Under the pieces are notes generated by a model. The model searched no databases. It worked only from the letters and a program-made list of their open reading frames with translations, and had not been told where the DNA came from. This document shows positions 1-8,444 of a stretch of 64,000 bases of DNA, one piece after another. The stretch is taken from assembly GCA_023268715.1 (NCBI GenBank), contig JALRLV010000005.1, positions 47,924-111,923 of the forward strand, written 5' to 3'. The stretch's first letter is position 1. The number at the start of each line of letters is the position of its first letter. A program made the translations under genes and the position numbers. The DNA comes from Candidatus Thalassarchaeaceae archaeon. Lineage in GTDB: Archaea > Thermoplasmatota > Poseidoniia > Poseidoniales > Thalassarchaeaceae.

Positions 1-195
1 GCTTCCGCTGCTCGTAATGGTGTTGGGAAGGTTACCCTCAGATGCAGTCTAGATCCAGACGAGCATCCGACCCTACAACGTAGATTACACAAGGCTATGA
101 AGGAATTTGAAGGAGAAAATGGATTCATGGTGGATCTAGATTTGGATAGAGGTAGTGGAAGTCATACCCTATACATCGTTTGTAAGGAGCAGTGA
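1..195 (+). CDS. C-terminal end of an unidentified protein (truncated by window edge)
   Basis: An open frame runs from base 1 to a TGA at 193-195 and gives 64 residues, including LDPDEHPTLQRRLHKAMKEF and ending SHTLYIVCKEQ. The gene begins upstream of the window. Codon use resembles the neighbouring genes, and the stop is followed by the leader of the ribosomal protein operon, so the frame is probably the real end of a gene. I do not recognise the family. The charged alpha/beta pattern suggests a soluble domain and nothing more. Confidence 0.6.
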   Translation, partial: ASAARNGVGKVTLRCSLDPDEHPTLQRRLHKAMKEFEGENGFMVDLDLDRGSGSHTLYIVCKEQ

Positions 196-314
196 GTCGA
201 TTAGCAATTTTATCGCCCCGTAGGGGCGGCCGTCTCCTTCAAATATGGAGGGCAGGTCGGCGGGATGCCCAATGAGGGCCATCGGGCAACCGATGAACAC
301 GGGGGAACCGTACT
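196..314 (+). promoter_or_regulatory. Leader region of the uS13 operon with hairpins
   Basis: This 119-base gap separates the upstream gene from uS13. It contains a 6-bp hairpin, CGCCCC-GTA-GGGGCG (212-226), then a GC-rich stretch with several short self-complementary blocks (GGGATGCCC; GCCATCGGGCAACCGATG) running up to the start codon. This is more structure than other gaps in the window. The first hairpin could end the upstream transcript. The later part could be a translational control element for the ribosomal operon. Both roles are inference. Confidence 0.35.
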
Positions 315-782
315 ATGGCAAAAGTGAATGAAGCAGAACTAGGAGAGGATTTCTCCTACATCCTGAGGCTTGCAGACTCTGATATCGATGGTCTTCGACC
401 GATTGCACAAGGACTTACTTCGATTAACGGAGTTGGACAGCGATCGGCCGGTCAGATTTGTCGCATGGCAGGAATCGATGGAAGTAAACTCGGAGGTCAT
501 CTGACCGAAGAAGAGCAAGACAGGATTCGAACAACAATTGACGAATATGCGTTGAACGTGCCTTGGTGGCTCGTCAACAGACAGCGAGATTTGCAGTCTA
601 ACGAAGACGCGCACATCATCGGAACAGAAGTCCGATTGACTCGAGACGATGATGTAGCAAGATTAGCTGCAATCAAGACATACCGCGGAATACGCCACCG
701 CACCGGTCACAAGGTTCGCGGTCAGCGTCTTCGCAGTAATGGTCGCAGTGGTAGCACACTCGGTGTGCAGAGGAAGAAGTGA
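315..782 (+). CDS. rps13: 30S ribosomal protein uS13
   Basis: This is the small-subunit head protein that contacts 16S rRNA and the P-site tRNA and bridges to the large subunit. The 155-residue product has the helix-two-turns-helix core (SINGVGQRSAGQIC, residues about 36-49) and the basic C-terminal tail TGHKVRGQRLRSNGRSGS typical of archaeal/eukaryotic S13/S18 proteins. It is first in the block uS13-uS4-uS11-Rpo3, the conserved archaeal order. The next gene starts 11 bases after its stop, so the four are very likely co-transcribed. Confidence 0.97.
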   Translation: MAKVNEAELGEDFSYILRLADSDIDGLRPIAQGLTSINGVGQRSAGQICRMAGIDGSKLGGHLTEEEQDRIRTTIDEYALNVPWWLVNRQRDLQSNEDAHIIGTEVRLTRDDDVARLAAIKTYRGIRHRTGHKVRGQRLRSNGRSGSTLGVQRKK

Positions 783-793
783 GGTGTTGAAGT

Positions 794-1486
794 ATGGGAC
801 ATCCTAAGTTTGCACGACCTAAGACACAGACTCCAACCCACCCTTGGAAGGCGGCTAGAATCGAAGAAGAGCACGCCCTCAAGGACCAATTCGGCCTGAA
901 GAAGGTCGGTGGAATGCGCGAGATTTGGCGAGAGAAGTCAGCCCTAAGGCGTCACCGAAACCAAGCAATGAAACTCATTGGTAGAGTTGATTCCTCCGAA
1001 GGCCACTATGCCCAAGAGAAAACCGACTTGGTCGATTCTCTTGTTCGCAAGGGACTTCTGGCCGAGGGATCGAGCGTAGACGATGTTCTGCAGATTACCG
1101 TAGAGCACATGCTTGCTCGAAGGCTACAATCAGTGGTCTACTACCGTGGTCTTGCACCGTCTATGCGTGCAGCTCGAAATATGATAGTTCACGGACATAT
1201 CTCAATCGGCGACCAGAAAATGACTGTTCCTGGATACAAGATTCTCCGACAAGAGGAAGATAGTCTGCAATATAGTGCAACATCTCCTTACCTAGATGAG
1301 AACCATCCATTCCGTGTTGAGATGGAGCAACTCCGAATGACTCGACAGACTGATGAAGAGGAACTGGAAGAAGTCGGCGGAATTAGAGCAACCACCGATA
1401 ATGATAATTTTGTTCAACAAATCAAGGCTGAAGCTGAAGAAGCACCTACAGTAGAGGAAACAATCCCTGAAGGAGGCGATGAGTGA
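794..1486 (+). CDS. rps4: 30S ribosomal protein uS4
   Basis: Primary 16S rRNA-binding protein of the small-subunit body. The 230-residue product starts [18 protein letters not shown], a typical archaeal S4/S9e N-terminus. The S4 RNA-binding fold lies at about residues 103-147 ([13 protein letters not shown]...[12 protein letters not shown]). It is longer than the usual archaeal protein of about 180 residues because of an acidic tail of about 45 residues rich in Glu ([12 protein letters not shown] ... [12 protein letters not shown]). Its TGA overlaps the ATG of uS11 (TGATG), which suggests translational coupling. Confidence 0.97.
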   Translation: MGHPKFARPKTQTPTHPWKAARIEEEHALKDQFGLKKVGGMREIWREKSALRRHRNQAMKLIGRVDSSEGHYAQEKTDLVDSLVRKGLLAEGSSVDDVLQITVEHMLARRLQSVVYYRGLAPSMRAARNMIVHGHISIGDQKMTVPGYKILRQEEDSLQYSATSPYLDENHPFRVEMEQLRMTRQTDEEELEEVGGIRATTDNDNFVQQIKAEAEEAPTVEETIPEGGDE

Positions 1487-1866
1487 TGGGTCACAAGGCT
1501 GTTTTACACATCTTCAGCACGTACAACAACGTACTAATTACCGCCACCGACCTTACAGGAGCAGAGACTTTGGCAAAGGTATCTGGTGGAATGGTAACCA
1601 AGAAGGGCAGTGATGCAGGTGGTCAGTTTGCCGCAACAAGAGCGGCTGAAATGATTGCAGAAATGCTAGCCGAGAAAGAATTCGACCAAGTTATCGTCAA
1701 GTATCGAGGAGCAGGTGGAAACCGATCGCACAGTGCACCTGGTGCTACTGCAGCTATCCGTGCATTGACTCGTGCAGGTGTACAAATCACTCGAATCGAA
1801 GATGTAACTCCTATCCCAACCAACGGGACGAAGAAAAAGGGCGGCCGAAGAGGCCGTAGGGTCTGA
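1486..1866 (+). CDS. rps11: 30S ribosomal protein uS11
   Basis: Small-subunit platform protein. The product (126 residues from this ATG) has the family signatures [36 protein letters not shown] and [12 protein letters not shown], followed by a basic tail. I chose the ATG at 1486, which overlaps the uS4 stop. A GTG at 1483 would add one residue. It is third in the ribosomal/RNA polymerase operon. Confidence 0.97.
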   Translation: MGHKAVLHIFSTYNNVLITATDLTGAETLAKVSGGMVTKKGSDAGGQFAATRAAEMIAEMLAEKEFDQVIVKYRGAGGNRSHSAPGATAAIRALTRAGVQITRIEDVTPIPTNGTKKKGGRRGRRV

Positions 1867-1876
1867 GGTGATTATG

Positions 1877-2866
1877 ATGGTGAAAATAGAAGTTATAGAC
1901 ATGGGAGCAGAGAATGCTAAGCTCTTGATTAAAGATGGCGACCGTGCATTTGCAAACGCCCTTCGCCGAACTATGATGTCAGAAACTCCAAAGATGGCGA
2001 TTGAAACTGTTCGCTTCCAAATGGGTTCATTTGACCTGTGTCTTTCTTGCGGACATCTCAATCCTGCTGCCGCAGCCCGTGAATCATCTGGAGGTTCGGG
2101 TTGCAATCAGTGTGGGAAAAAGTTGGAAAAAGAGGGTGTCGACTACACCGTTTGGGAAACCAACGGTGCAATACCAGATGAGATGGTGGCTCAGCGCCTT
2201 GCAATGATTCCAATTCCAACCGATCACAAGATGTTTCATTACGAGGAAACTTGTCCAACTTGCAAGGATTTGGTTCCAGAAGATCGCGGATGCCCTACTT
2301 GCAATATGATATACACTTGCAAGGCATTTGGAACCGAAGAGGGAATGACCGTTACCGCAGGTGACATGATTTACTTGGGCGATCAAAGTCTTGAGATCCC
2401 AGAGCACTACAGAACTATTCCAATTACTAAGTTGTACAAGGGACAGATGTTGGAATTCTACGCCACCGCAGTAATGGGTCGTGGAAGTCAACATGCAAAG
2501 TGGTCACCTGTTTGCGGTGTTACTTTCGTACCAAGGAAAGTTGGAATCTTGAATAACAAGACCAAGGCGAAAATGCTCTGGGATTTGAATCTCACAATCA
2601 CTGCAAAGGATTTCGATAAAGATGGCCACCTTGATGATATTGAGAAGGTTGAGACTCTCGCAAAGGAACTTCACCATGTTGGTGATGGAACAGAGATACA
2701 GACCGAATTCAAGGATGCAATCACAATAGAAGACGTACCTGGAGAGTTCATTTTCAGCTTCGAAACTGATGGTTCAATGAGCCCACAAACTGCACTTGAG
2801 ATGGCTTCCTCCTCTCTATCAGAGAAATTCAATTCTCTTGGAGAAGACCTGAAAGCTGTTCTCTGA
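1877..2866 (+). CDS. rpoD: DNA-directed RNA polymerase subunit D (Rpo3) with extra Cys-rich insert
   Basis: Assembly-platform subunit of archaeal RNA polymerase, homologous to Rpb3/AC40 and bacterial alpha, and partner of subunit L. The family core is clear: AFANALRRTMMSETPKMAIE near the N-terminus, IPDEMVAQRLAMIPIPTD after it, and a C-terminal FSFETDGSMSPQTALEMA. The ferredoxin-like domain holds a Cys cluster (CPTCKDLVPEDRGCPTCNMIYTC). Unusually, a further CxxC...CxxC module (CLSCGH ... CNQCGKK) sits in the loop just before the conserved IPDEMVAQR strand, making the protein about 330 residues against roughly 260 in many archaea. Start choice: GAGGTGA at 1865-1871 fits the ATG at 1877; an ATG at 1874 and a GTG at 1868 are alternatives. 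Confidence 0.95.
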   Translation: MVKIEVIDMGAENAKLLIKDGDRAFANALRRTMMSETPKMAIETVRFQMGSFDLCLSCGHLNPAAAARESSGGSGCNQCGKKLEKEGVDYTVWETNGAIPDEMVAQRLAMIPIPTDHKMFHYEETCPTCKDLVPEDRGCPTCNMIYTCKAFGTEEGMTVTAGDMIYLGDQSLEIPEHYRTIPITKLYKGQMLEFYATAVMGRGSQHAKWSPVCGVTFVPRKVGILNNKTKAKMLWDLNLTITAKDFDKDGHLDDIEKVETLAKELHHVGDGTEIQTEFKDAITIEDVPGEFIFSFETDGSMSPQTALEMASSSLSEKFNSLGEDLKAVL

Positions 2867-2908
2867 TGCCAACGTAGCATTCTTGCAGTGCCTCGGAGAT
2901 GAAGGCGT

Positions 2909-3883
2909 ATGACCGTGGTCTTGGGTAGAGGCACCTGCGGGGGTCACGTAACACTACTGTTCACAGTCGAAGACATTGACAAGGACCCCATCAAGCAAGG
3001 TAGTCTGGGCACTGGGTTGTGCCTGAATGATGGAGCAGAAGCCATTGCTAGAGGGGAATTAGGTGATTATTCTCTTGAAGTAAAACTGCTAGATGGAAAT
3101 GGCGATTCAAAGATGTTCCAGCAGGTTTTAGACCTCCTTAGTGACGAAATTTCGGCGATTTTAGACTATAGTTGGGAAATCGCGATTAGAAACAAATTAC
3201 CATCTTCACAAGGATTTGGAATGTCGGCCGCCGGTGCAATTGCCGCCGCCTCTGCATTTCAAAGGGCACTCGGATTACCCCATGAGGAGAGTTGGCGAAG
3301 ATCACTTGCCATCGCTCATTTGGTTGAAAGGCAGAATTCAACAGGGCTCGGAGATGTTACTGCACTAGCCGCTGGAGGAGTAGAGCGTAGATTGAGTCCA
3401 GGCTCTCCCTATTCGGGTCCTGATCTATTGAATGGGCCTGGTCGTTCCGAAGGTTGGACAGAATCGATTCCCGTTGTTTTGGCTTGGCGGGCAAACCCCG
3501 GAAGACACACATCGGAATATATTGACAATGATGATTGGAAACAGTCTATTACAGAGGCAGGCAGAAAACAAATCGACCTGCTGTCCGATAAGACCTGGGA
3601 TAATTCTCGATGGGGCGAACTCCTCAACTCTGCAGAGGCATTTTCAAAACAATCTGGGCTGAGTAATGATGCAGCCCGTTCTGAATTGGTAGATAAAGGA
3701 ATAAACGCCTCACAAAGAGCCGGTTTAGATTCAGAGACGTCAGTTTTGTTGTGTATGTTAGGAGAGAGCATTGTCATTGTTCCGAGAGATCTTTCAAAGG
3801 AAATTTCCCTAGAGAATTTATTGACGGAATTAACCGTAGAAGGGTTGAATGTTACTCTAACTAAGGTCGGGCCACTATCATGA
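2909..3883 (+). CDS. Pantoate kinase (GHMP kinase family)
   Basis: Phosphorylates pantoate to 4-phosphopantoate, the first archaea-specific step of coenzyme A synthesis. The 324-residue product has the GHMP-kinase ATP-binding loop LPSSQGFGMSAAGAIAAA (about residues 97-114) and the STGLGDVTALAAGGVERR segment characteristic of archaeal pantoate kinases. The partner enzyme, phosphopantothenate synthetase, is encoded about 50 kb downstream in this window. The gene follows rpo3 by 42 bases on the same strand and converges with the TPD nuclease, overlapping its 3' end by six bases. Other GHMP kinases are possible, but the GLGD motif favours this call. Confidence 0.8.
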   Translation: MTVVLGRGTCGGHVTLLFTVEDIDKDPIKQGSLGTGLCLNDGAEAIARGELGDYSLEVKLLDGNGDSKMFQQVLDLLSDEISAILDYSWEIAIRNKLPSSQGFGMSAAGAIAAASAFQRALGLPHEESWRRSLAIAHLVERQNSTGLGDVTALAAGGVERRLSPGSPYSGPDLLNGPGRSEGWTESIPVVLAWRANPGRHTSEYIDNDDWKQSITEAGRKQIDLLSDKTWDNSRWGELLNSAEAFSKQSGLSNDAARSELVDKGINASQRAGLDSETSVLLCMLGESIVIVPRDLSKEISLENLLTELTVEGLNVTLTKVGPLS

Positions 3884-4948
3884 ATGTGAACCGCCAGCTC
3901 GCTTTTCGTGGAATTCATCAAGAGGAGTCAAATCTAGAGGGCTAGCATCGAGTAAAATTGCACCTCTTTGAACTAAAGAATCAGTAAATCCGTGTCTATA
4001 AACGATCGCTCCTTGGCCATACTCCTTGACGTATCGGTCAACCTGTTTCTGAGTCTTCTTTCGAGGGAATCTTAGGTCCGCCCCATAGAAGTGCTTAGCA
4101 TCAATCCAGGCACAAGGAACTCCATTGATTCTGACATCATCAAGCAACAGAAGGTCAGGGGTAACTACCGCTCGGCCTTCAGATTCTTTCTGCTCACGAA
4201 GTAAATCCTCCTGTCTTCGAAAACGAATGTCTAGGGAATCAAAGTGTGCACACAGAATATCTTCGAAAACCTCAGCAGCCGTCTGAGTATCGGACTGATT
4301 GACTGAACTGACCTTATCGGCTTCTTCCGCTTTAGCGAACTCCTCTTGGTCACGATCACTCATTCTATCTGGGTTTTTCAGTGTCTCTTTGATTCGATTC
4401 TTTGACCATCCTCGGCCGCTTAATATCGCCCTGAATGTATTGACTGGAGGCGCATCAAATCGTTGGGAAAGAGTCAGTACCCCCTCACCGTTATCGTATC
4501 GTCTTCGTAATTGGTTGGCATTTCGCATCAAGCGCCCGTGTGAATGTACACTCTTTTCTTGATTCAGGGCACCGCGAAGCGAAAGAGCTTGTTCTATGGT
4601 TATTGGAAGGTGGCCTATTTGTCCTCTAATTTCATCGACTCTTTCTTCAGGAAGGAAGCCAAATTCTCCAGGTTTACAGACAATGTCGCCAACCTTCCTT
4701 TGGATGTTTTTTGGAACTGCATTAGTACTCCACTTCAATTGTCTTTCTTGTGGAAGTGGATCGATTGATTCAGGCATTCCCATCGGAGGGGGTGACTGAT
4801 TGAAACGTGCCAAGGCTTGCTCAACAGCATCGGGATCGCCTTGCGACCATGGCCTAGATTCGGTACCATTGGTCGGCTTCCTTCGAGACCGAGTCCTTCT
4901 GCGGCGGCCTCCACCTTCCTTATTCTCGCTCAACGAGACTTGCGACAT
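3878..4948 (-). CDS. TPD-domain (CDIN1/C15orf41-like) PD-(D/E)XK nuclease
   Basis: The C-terminal half carries the signatures of the TPD nuclease family: VTPDLLLLDDVRINGVPCAW, then WIDAKHFYGADLRF (the D...D-x-K metal-binding pattern), and GQGAIVYRHGF close to the C-terminus. The human member, CDIN1, is the codanin-1-interacting nuclease linked to congenital dyserythropoietic anaemia. The middle has two helical segments (about residues 90-115 and 150-200) that may bind DNA. The N-terminus is Arg/Lys-rich and disordered (GGGRRRRTRSRRKPT). Length is 356 residues. The substrate is not known from sequence. It converges with pantoate kinase, and nothing nearby reveals a pathway. Confidence 0.75.
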   Translation of the reverse strand: MSQVSLSENKEGGGRRRRTRSRRKPTNGTESRPWSQGDPDAVEQALARFNQSPPPMGMPESIDPLPQERQLKWSTNAVPKNIQRKVGDIVCKPGEFGFLPEERVDEIRGQIGHLPITIEQALSLRGALNQEKSVHSHGRLMRNANQLRRRYDNGEGVLTLSQRFDAPPVNTFRAILSGRGWSKNRIKETLKNPDRMSDRDQEEFAKAEEADKVSSVNQSDTQTAAEVFEDILCAHFDSLDIRFRRQEDLLREQKESEGRAVVTPDLLLLDDVRINGVPCAWIDAKHFYGADLRFPRKKTQKQVDRYVKEYGQGAIVYRHGFTDSLVQRGAILLDASPLDLTPLDEFHEKRAGGSHS

Positions 4949-4993
4949 GTCGGACGTCCATGAACCCTCGCGCTAAAGAAGCCCAATTTCAAA

Positions 4994-5350
4994 TCATGAA
5001 TTACTGGAGTTTCTGTTTCGATTACGAGCATAGAGGTCGTAAGCAAAATTACGTATGGGGCTCGGAACAAACCAAATGATTGCCCCAAAATTATAGGGGA
5101 AACCAAGACCGAGAAGGATGCGTATCACCGCTGTAGATTGAGCATACCATTTCCCAGATTCATCGATTAGAAACACTGAGTCAAGTTTACTCATCTTTAC
5201 GGGACGATTGCTTAGAACTTCTCCCCCTTGAGTAGTCTCTTGGGCGATAATCGAGAAGCGTTTTAACGAATCTCGCTTGTTAATGAAAGTCGCCCAACCA
5301 GTACAGACCGGACAAAAACCATCGATAAGAACGGTGTACTGAGACCCCAT
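4994..5350 (-). CDS. DCC-family (DUF393) thiol-disulfide-oxidoreductase-like protein
   Basis: A 118-residue product with the N-terminal pattern YTVLIDGFCPVCTGWATFI, matching the DGxCPxC start of the DCC/DUF393 thioredoxin-like family. It then has VFLIDESGKWYAQSTAVIRI and a C-terminal amphipathic/hydrophobic stretch, as in family members. Its redox partner is unknown. It lies directly downstream of leuS (11 bases), and GAGGGTG six bases before the ATG at 5350 decides this start over an upstream GTG. It is probably co-transcribed with leuS. Confidence 0.75.
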   Translation of the reverse strand: MGSQYTVLIDGFCPVCTGWATFINKRDSLKRFSIIAQETTQGGEVLSNRPVKMSKLDSVFLIDESGKWYAQSTAVIRILLGLGFPYNFGAIIWFVPSPIRNFAYDLYARNRNRNSSNS

Positions 5351-5361
5351 CTTTAACACCC

Positions 5362-8235
5362 TCAGACAAAGGCGATACCGGGCTCCAATGGGAAAGCGAA
5401 GCGGGCCTTTCCTCCAATATCTTCACCTTCGCCAACCGGATATGCAGCAACAGAATTGACTTCCAAAACAGTCGCAATAAAGTCCGAAGCAGAATTGATT
5501 ACTTCGCTTTCATCAATGCCGCTCAAAATCAATTCTCTCTCACCTTCGGCCCATGTGTGTATTCGGCCTCTTTTCTTCTTAGAGCCCATAGTCAAGGCCA
5601 TCCAAGTTTGGAATATTTCTCCCCTCAATGATTCATTCTTGAAAATCGCCATCGACTTGAGAAGATCTTGGCCTTTTGCTTTGAAATCAAAATCTTCACC
5701 CGCCAAATTTACCGCTTCACGCGATAACTCAACCTTCCAAGATGGCGCGGTTTGAATTACAACTCCAGAAATTTCCGCATCAGAGTGGCGTTCTGCTAGC
5801 CCCCTTAGGTTACGGGCAGATTCAATTACTCCCCGCAGGTAAGATTCTCTAGCAAGAATTGTAGCATCATTTTCCTCACCCGAGTAGAACCTCATCTCAT
5901 GTGTTGCCAACATATCGGATGCTTCGCCCATCGAAAGTTCTGACCAGAATTCTTCAGCGATATGCGGGGTTGCTGGCGCCAACATTGGTGCCCATCCGCG
6001 AAGATATTGGCGCGCAGTGTCCCTATCCGCTCCTCCTCTTCGTAGATACCAATGCCAATCAGATAACATCTCAAAGTGACTTGACATAACTCCCTCTCGA
6101 AGGCTTACAGCTTCCATGCACTCTCGCCAACGATTCTGATTGACCCTAAGGCGAGCCAGTAACCAGGAATCCATCGGACCGGGAGAGTGAGAAAGGGAAT
6201 TTCCGTGATTGAAGGCGTCAATAATTGAGCACACTTGCTTATGATTTGCAATTACAGCATTATCAGACCAATCCATTCCTGCCTCTGGGTTCGCACCGAA
6301 GAGTATGAACAGTCGGACAGTGTCAGCACCAAATCGGTCTACCATTTCTCCGGGACTCACAGTATTGCCCAGACTCTTGCTCATCTTGGCGGAACGTGAG
6401 CCTAATCCTTGTCCACAATTGGGGCAATCTCCTCCGAAATTATCTATGTGATACTCGGTATTACAATCTACACAGAATGGCGCGGGCGCATTTAGCATCC
6501 CCTGACAGACTAAGCGCCCGAATGGCTCGCTGACCTCATTCATACCTAGGTCGCGAGTAGCCTTTGTGAAGAATCGAGCATAGAGTAGATGCATGACGGC
6601 GTGTTCAATACCGCCAATGTACAAGTCAACACCTCCATTCATCCAGTAATCTACTGCTTCACGATTGAATGGGGCTGAATCATTTGATGAATCGACGAAT
6701 CTCATAAAGTACCAAGATGAATCATAGAATGTATCCATTGTATCGGTCTCTCTGCGCGCAGGACCGTTGCACTGCGGACAAGTTGTAGTAAGGAAGGATT
6801 CACTACGAGCCAGTGGATTGCCACTCTCTTCCCAACTAAAAGTCACATCCAAAGGCAACTCTACGGGTAGTTGTTCGTAGGGTACTGGAACTACTCCACA
6901 AGAATCACAATGTAACATTGGAATTGGAGTTCCCCAGAAGCGCTGGCGGCTCAGTAACCAATCCTTCAGCCTATATTCAGTGGAACCGTGGCCCGCTCCT
7001 TTTTCTTCTAAGGCTGAAATTACCGCAGTCTTTGCATCATTACCGAATAGACCATCGAATCCTTCTATGGCTGAGTTGACCATCCATCCTAATCCATCGA
7101 ATACTGGATTCTCCTCAACTCCTTCTCCACCTTCATTCCTTGATAGAACAGGTTTGATTTCAAGTCCGTATTTTTTGGCGAAGTCGTAATCTCGCTGATC
7201 ATGTCCTGGAACCGCCATCACAGCACCGGTTCCATAACTTGCAACAACAAAATTACCAGCATAAATTGGTACTTGTTCCCCAGTGATTGGATTAGTTGCA
7301 AGTCTACCAAGAGGGACTCCTTTCTTTTCTTTCAGCATATTGATTCGCTCAAATTCAGTCATTCGAGCGCACTCCTCTGCTAAATCTCTCCAAGCCTGTT
7401 CGTATTCGGTTCCGCTTACTAGTGGCTCACAAAGGGGATGTTCAGGAGATAGAGTAACGAAAGTGACTCCGAAGATTGTATCTGGACGGGTTGTAAATGC
7501 ACCAATGCTAGCGGATGCGCCTTCTACATCACCGACCACAGGGAATTCTATGTGGGCGCCATGTGAACGGCCAATCCAGTTCCTTTGCATCGCTTTGACG
7601 TTCTCTGGAAATTCAATGTGGTCTAATTCATCCAATAATTCGTCAGCATACTTTGTCATGCGCAAGAACCACTGCGCCATATCCTTCTGAACTACCTCAA
7701 GACCACAACGCCAGCAACGATTATTCTTGACTTGCTCATTTGCAAGTACTGTATCACAATCATCGCACCAATTGACTGGTGCGAATCTCCTTTCTACCAA
7801 ACTCGCCTCGTTGAATCGAAGGAATAATTCTTGATTCCAGCGATAATATTCCGGTGTGGAAGTTGCAAACATTCTCCTCCAGTCGTATGAATACCCCATT
7901 CTCTCCTGATCGGCTCTAATCATCTCGATATTTCTCTCAGTGACGCTGTGAGGATGACCACCTTCCTTCTTGGCAGCGTTTTCGGCGGGCATTCCGAATG
8001 AGTCGTATCCCATCGGATAGAGGACATTCTTTCCCATTAAGCGCTGGAAACGAGCCATGGCATCGCCAATCGAGTAATTTCTTACGTGGCCCATGTGCAT
8101 GTATCCAGATGGATATGGAAACATTTCGAGACAGTAGAATTTCTCGCGAGAATCGTCTACTTCTGCATCGAATACGCGGGCGTCACGCCAGCGAGCCTGC
8201 CAGCGTGTCTCGATTTCCGCCGAATCGTATACCAT
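5362..8235 (-). CDS. leuS: Leucyl-tRNA synthetase, bacterial-type
   Basis: Charges tRNA-Leu with leucine; class Ia synthetase in the cytoplasm. The 957-residue product has the HIGH box as MFPYPSGYMHMGHVRNYSIGD-like sequence (about residues 38-58), an editing domain with TTRPDTIFGVTFV, a zinc ribbon (CVDCNTEYH ... CPNCGQGLGSRS) and the KMSKS loop AKMSKSLGNTVSP. The PYPSG-HMGHVRNY signature and the editing-domain wording are those of bacterial LeuRS rather than the archaeal/eukaryotic type, so the gene was probably acquired by transfer. GAGGTGA lies five bases before the ATG, and a perfect 8-bp hairpin sits just upstream (8255-8276). Confidence 0.96.
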   Translation of the reverse strand: MVYDSAEIETRWQARWRDARVFDAEVDDSREKFYCLEMFPYPSGYMHMGHVRNYSIGDAMARFQRLMGKNVLYPMGYDSFGMPAENAAKKEGGHPHSVTERNIEMIRADQERMGYSYDWRRMFATSTPEYYRWNQELFLRFNEASLVERRFAPVNWCDDCDTVLANEQVKNNRCWRCGLEVVQKDMAQWFLRMTKYADELLDELDHIEFPENVKAMQRNWIGRSHGAHIEFPVVGDVEGASASIGAFTTRPDTIFGVTFVTLSPEHPLCEPLVSGTEYEQAWRDLAEECARMTEFERINMLKEKKGVPLGRLATNPITGEQVPIYAGNFVVASYGTGAVMAVPGHDQRDYDFAKKYGLEIKPVLSRNEGGEGVEENPVFDGLGWMVNSAIEGFDGLFGNDAKTAVISALEEKGAGHGSTEYRLKDWLLSRQRFWGTPIPMLHCDSCGVVPVPYEQLPVELPLDVTFSWEESGNPLARSESFLTTTCPQCNGPARRETDTMDTFYDSSWYFMRFVDSSNDSAPFNREAVDYWMNGGVDLYIGGIEHAVMHLLYARFFTKATRDLGMNEVSEPFGRLVCQGMLNAPAPFCVDCNTEYHIDNFGGDCPNCGQGLGSRSAKMSKSLGNTVSPGEMVDRFGADTVRLFILFGANPEAGMDWSDNAVIANHKQVCSIIDAFNHGNSLSHSPGPMDSWLLARLRVNQNRWRECMEAVSLREGVMSSHFEMLSDWHWYLRRGGADRDTARQYLRGWAPMLAPATPHIAEEFWSELSMGEASDMLATHEMRFYSGEENDATILARESYLRGVIESARNLRGLAERHSDAEISGVVIQTAPSWKVELSREAVNLAGEDFDFKAKGQDLLKSMAIFKNESLRGEIFQTWMALTMGSKKKRGRIHTWAEGERELILSGIDESEVINSASDFIATVLEVNSVAAYPVGEGEDIGGKARFAFPLEPGIAFV

Positions 8236-8254
8236 TTCTTCACCTCATTCAAGA

Positions 8255-8276
8255 TGGGAGTCCTTTCAGACTCCCA
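8255..8276 (-). promoter_or_regulatory. Leader hairpin immediately upstream of leuS
   Basis: A perfect 8-bp inverted repeat, TGGGAGTC-N6-GACTCCCA, lies in the leuS leader about 20 bases upstream of the start codon and ends about 11 bases before the ribosome-binding sequence GAGGTGA. It could modulate access to the ribosome-binding site or mark a transcript end. It is a direct sequence observation; the role is inference. The remainder of the 209-base gap to the divergent hydrolase gene holds only short self-complementary blocks such as GGCC-GTCG-GGCC near 8345-8356. Confidence 0.45.
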
Positions 8277-8444
8277 AGCTAAGCAGCATGTCGAGCGAGT
8301 AGCCCGCCGCGAAGTTAGGTGAAGCAGGCATTCGCGCCATACTTGGCCGTCGGGCCTTCTCTCTTTCAATCATTGGATTGAGAAAGCAAGTTTGACGTCA
8401 ATCAATCGCCATCGCTATGCCTCAGAAGCCTCTCGGGAGTATTG

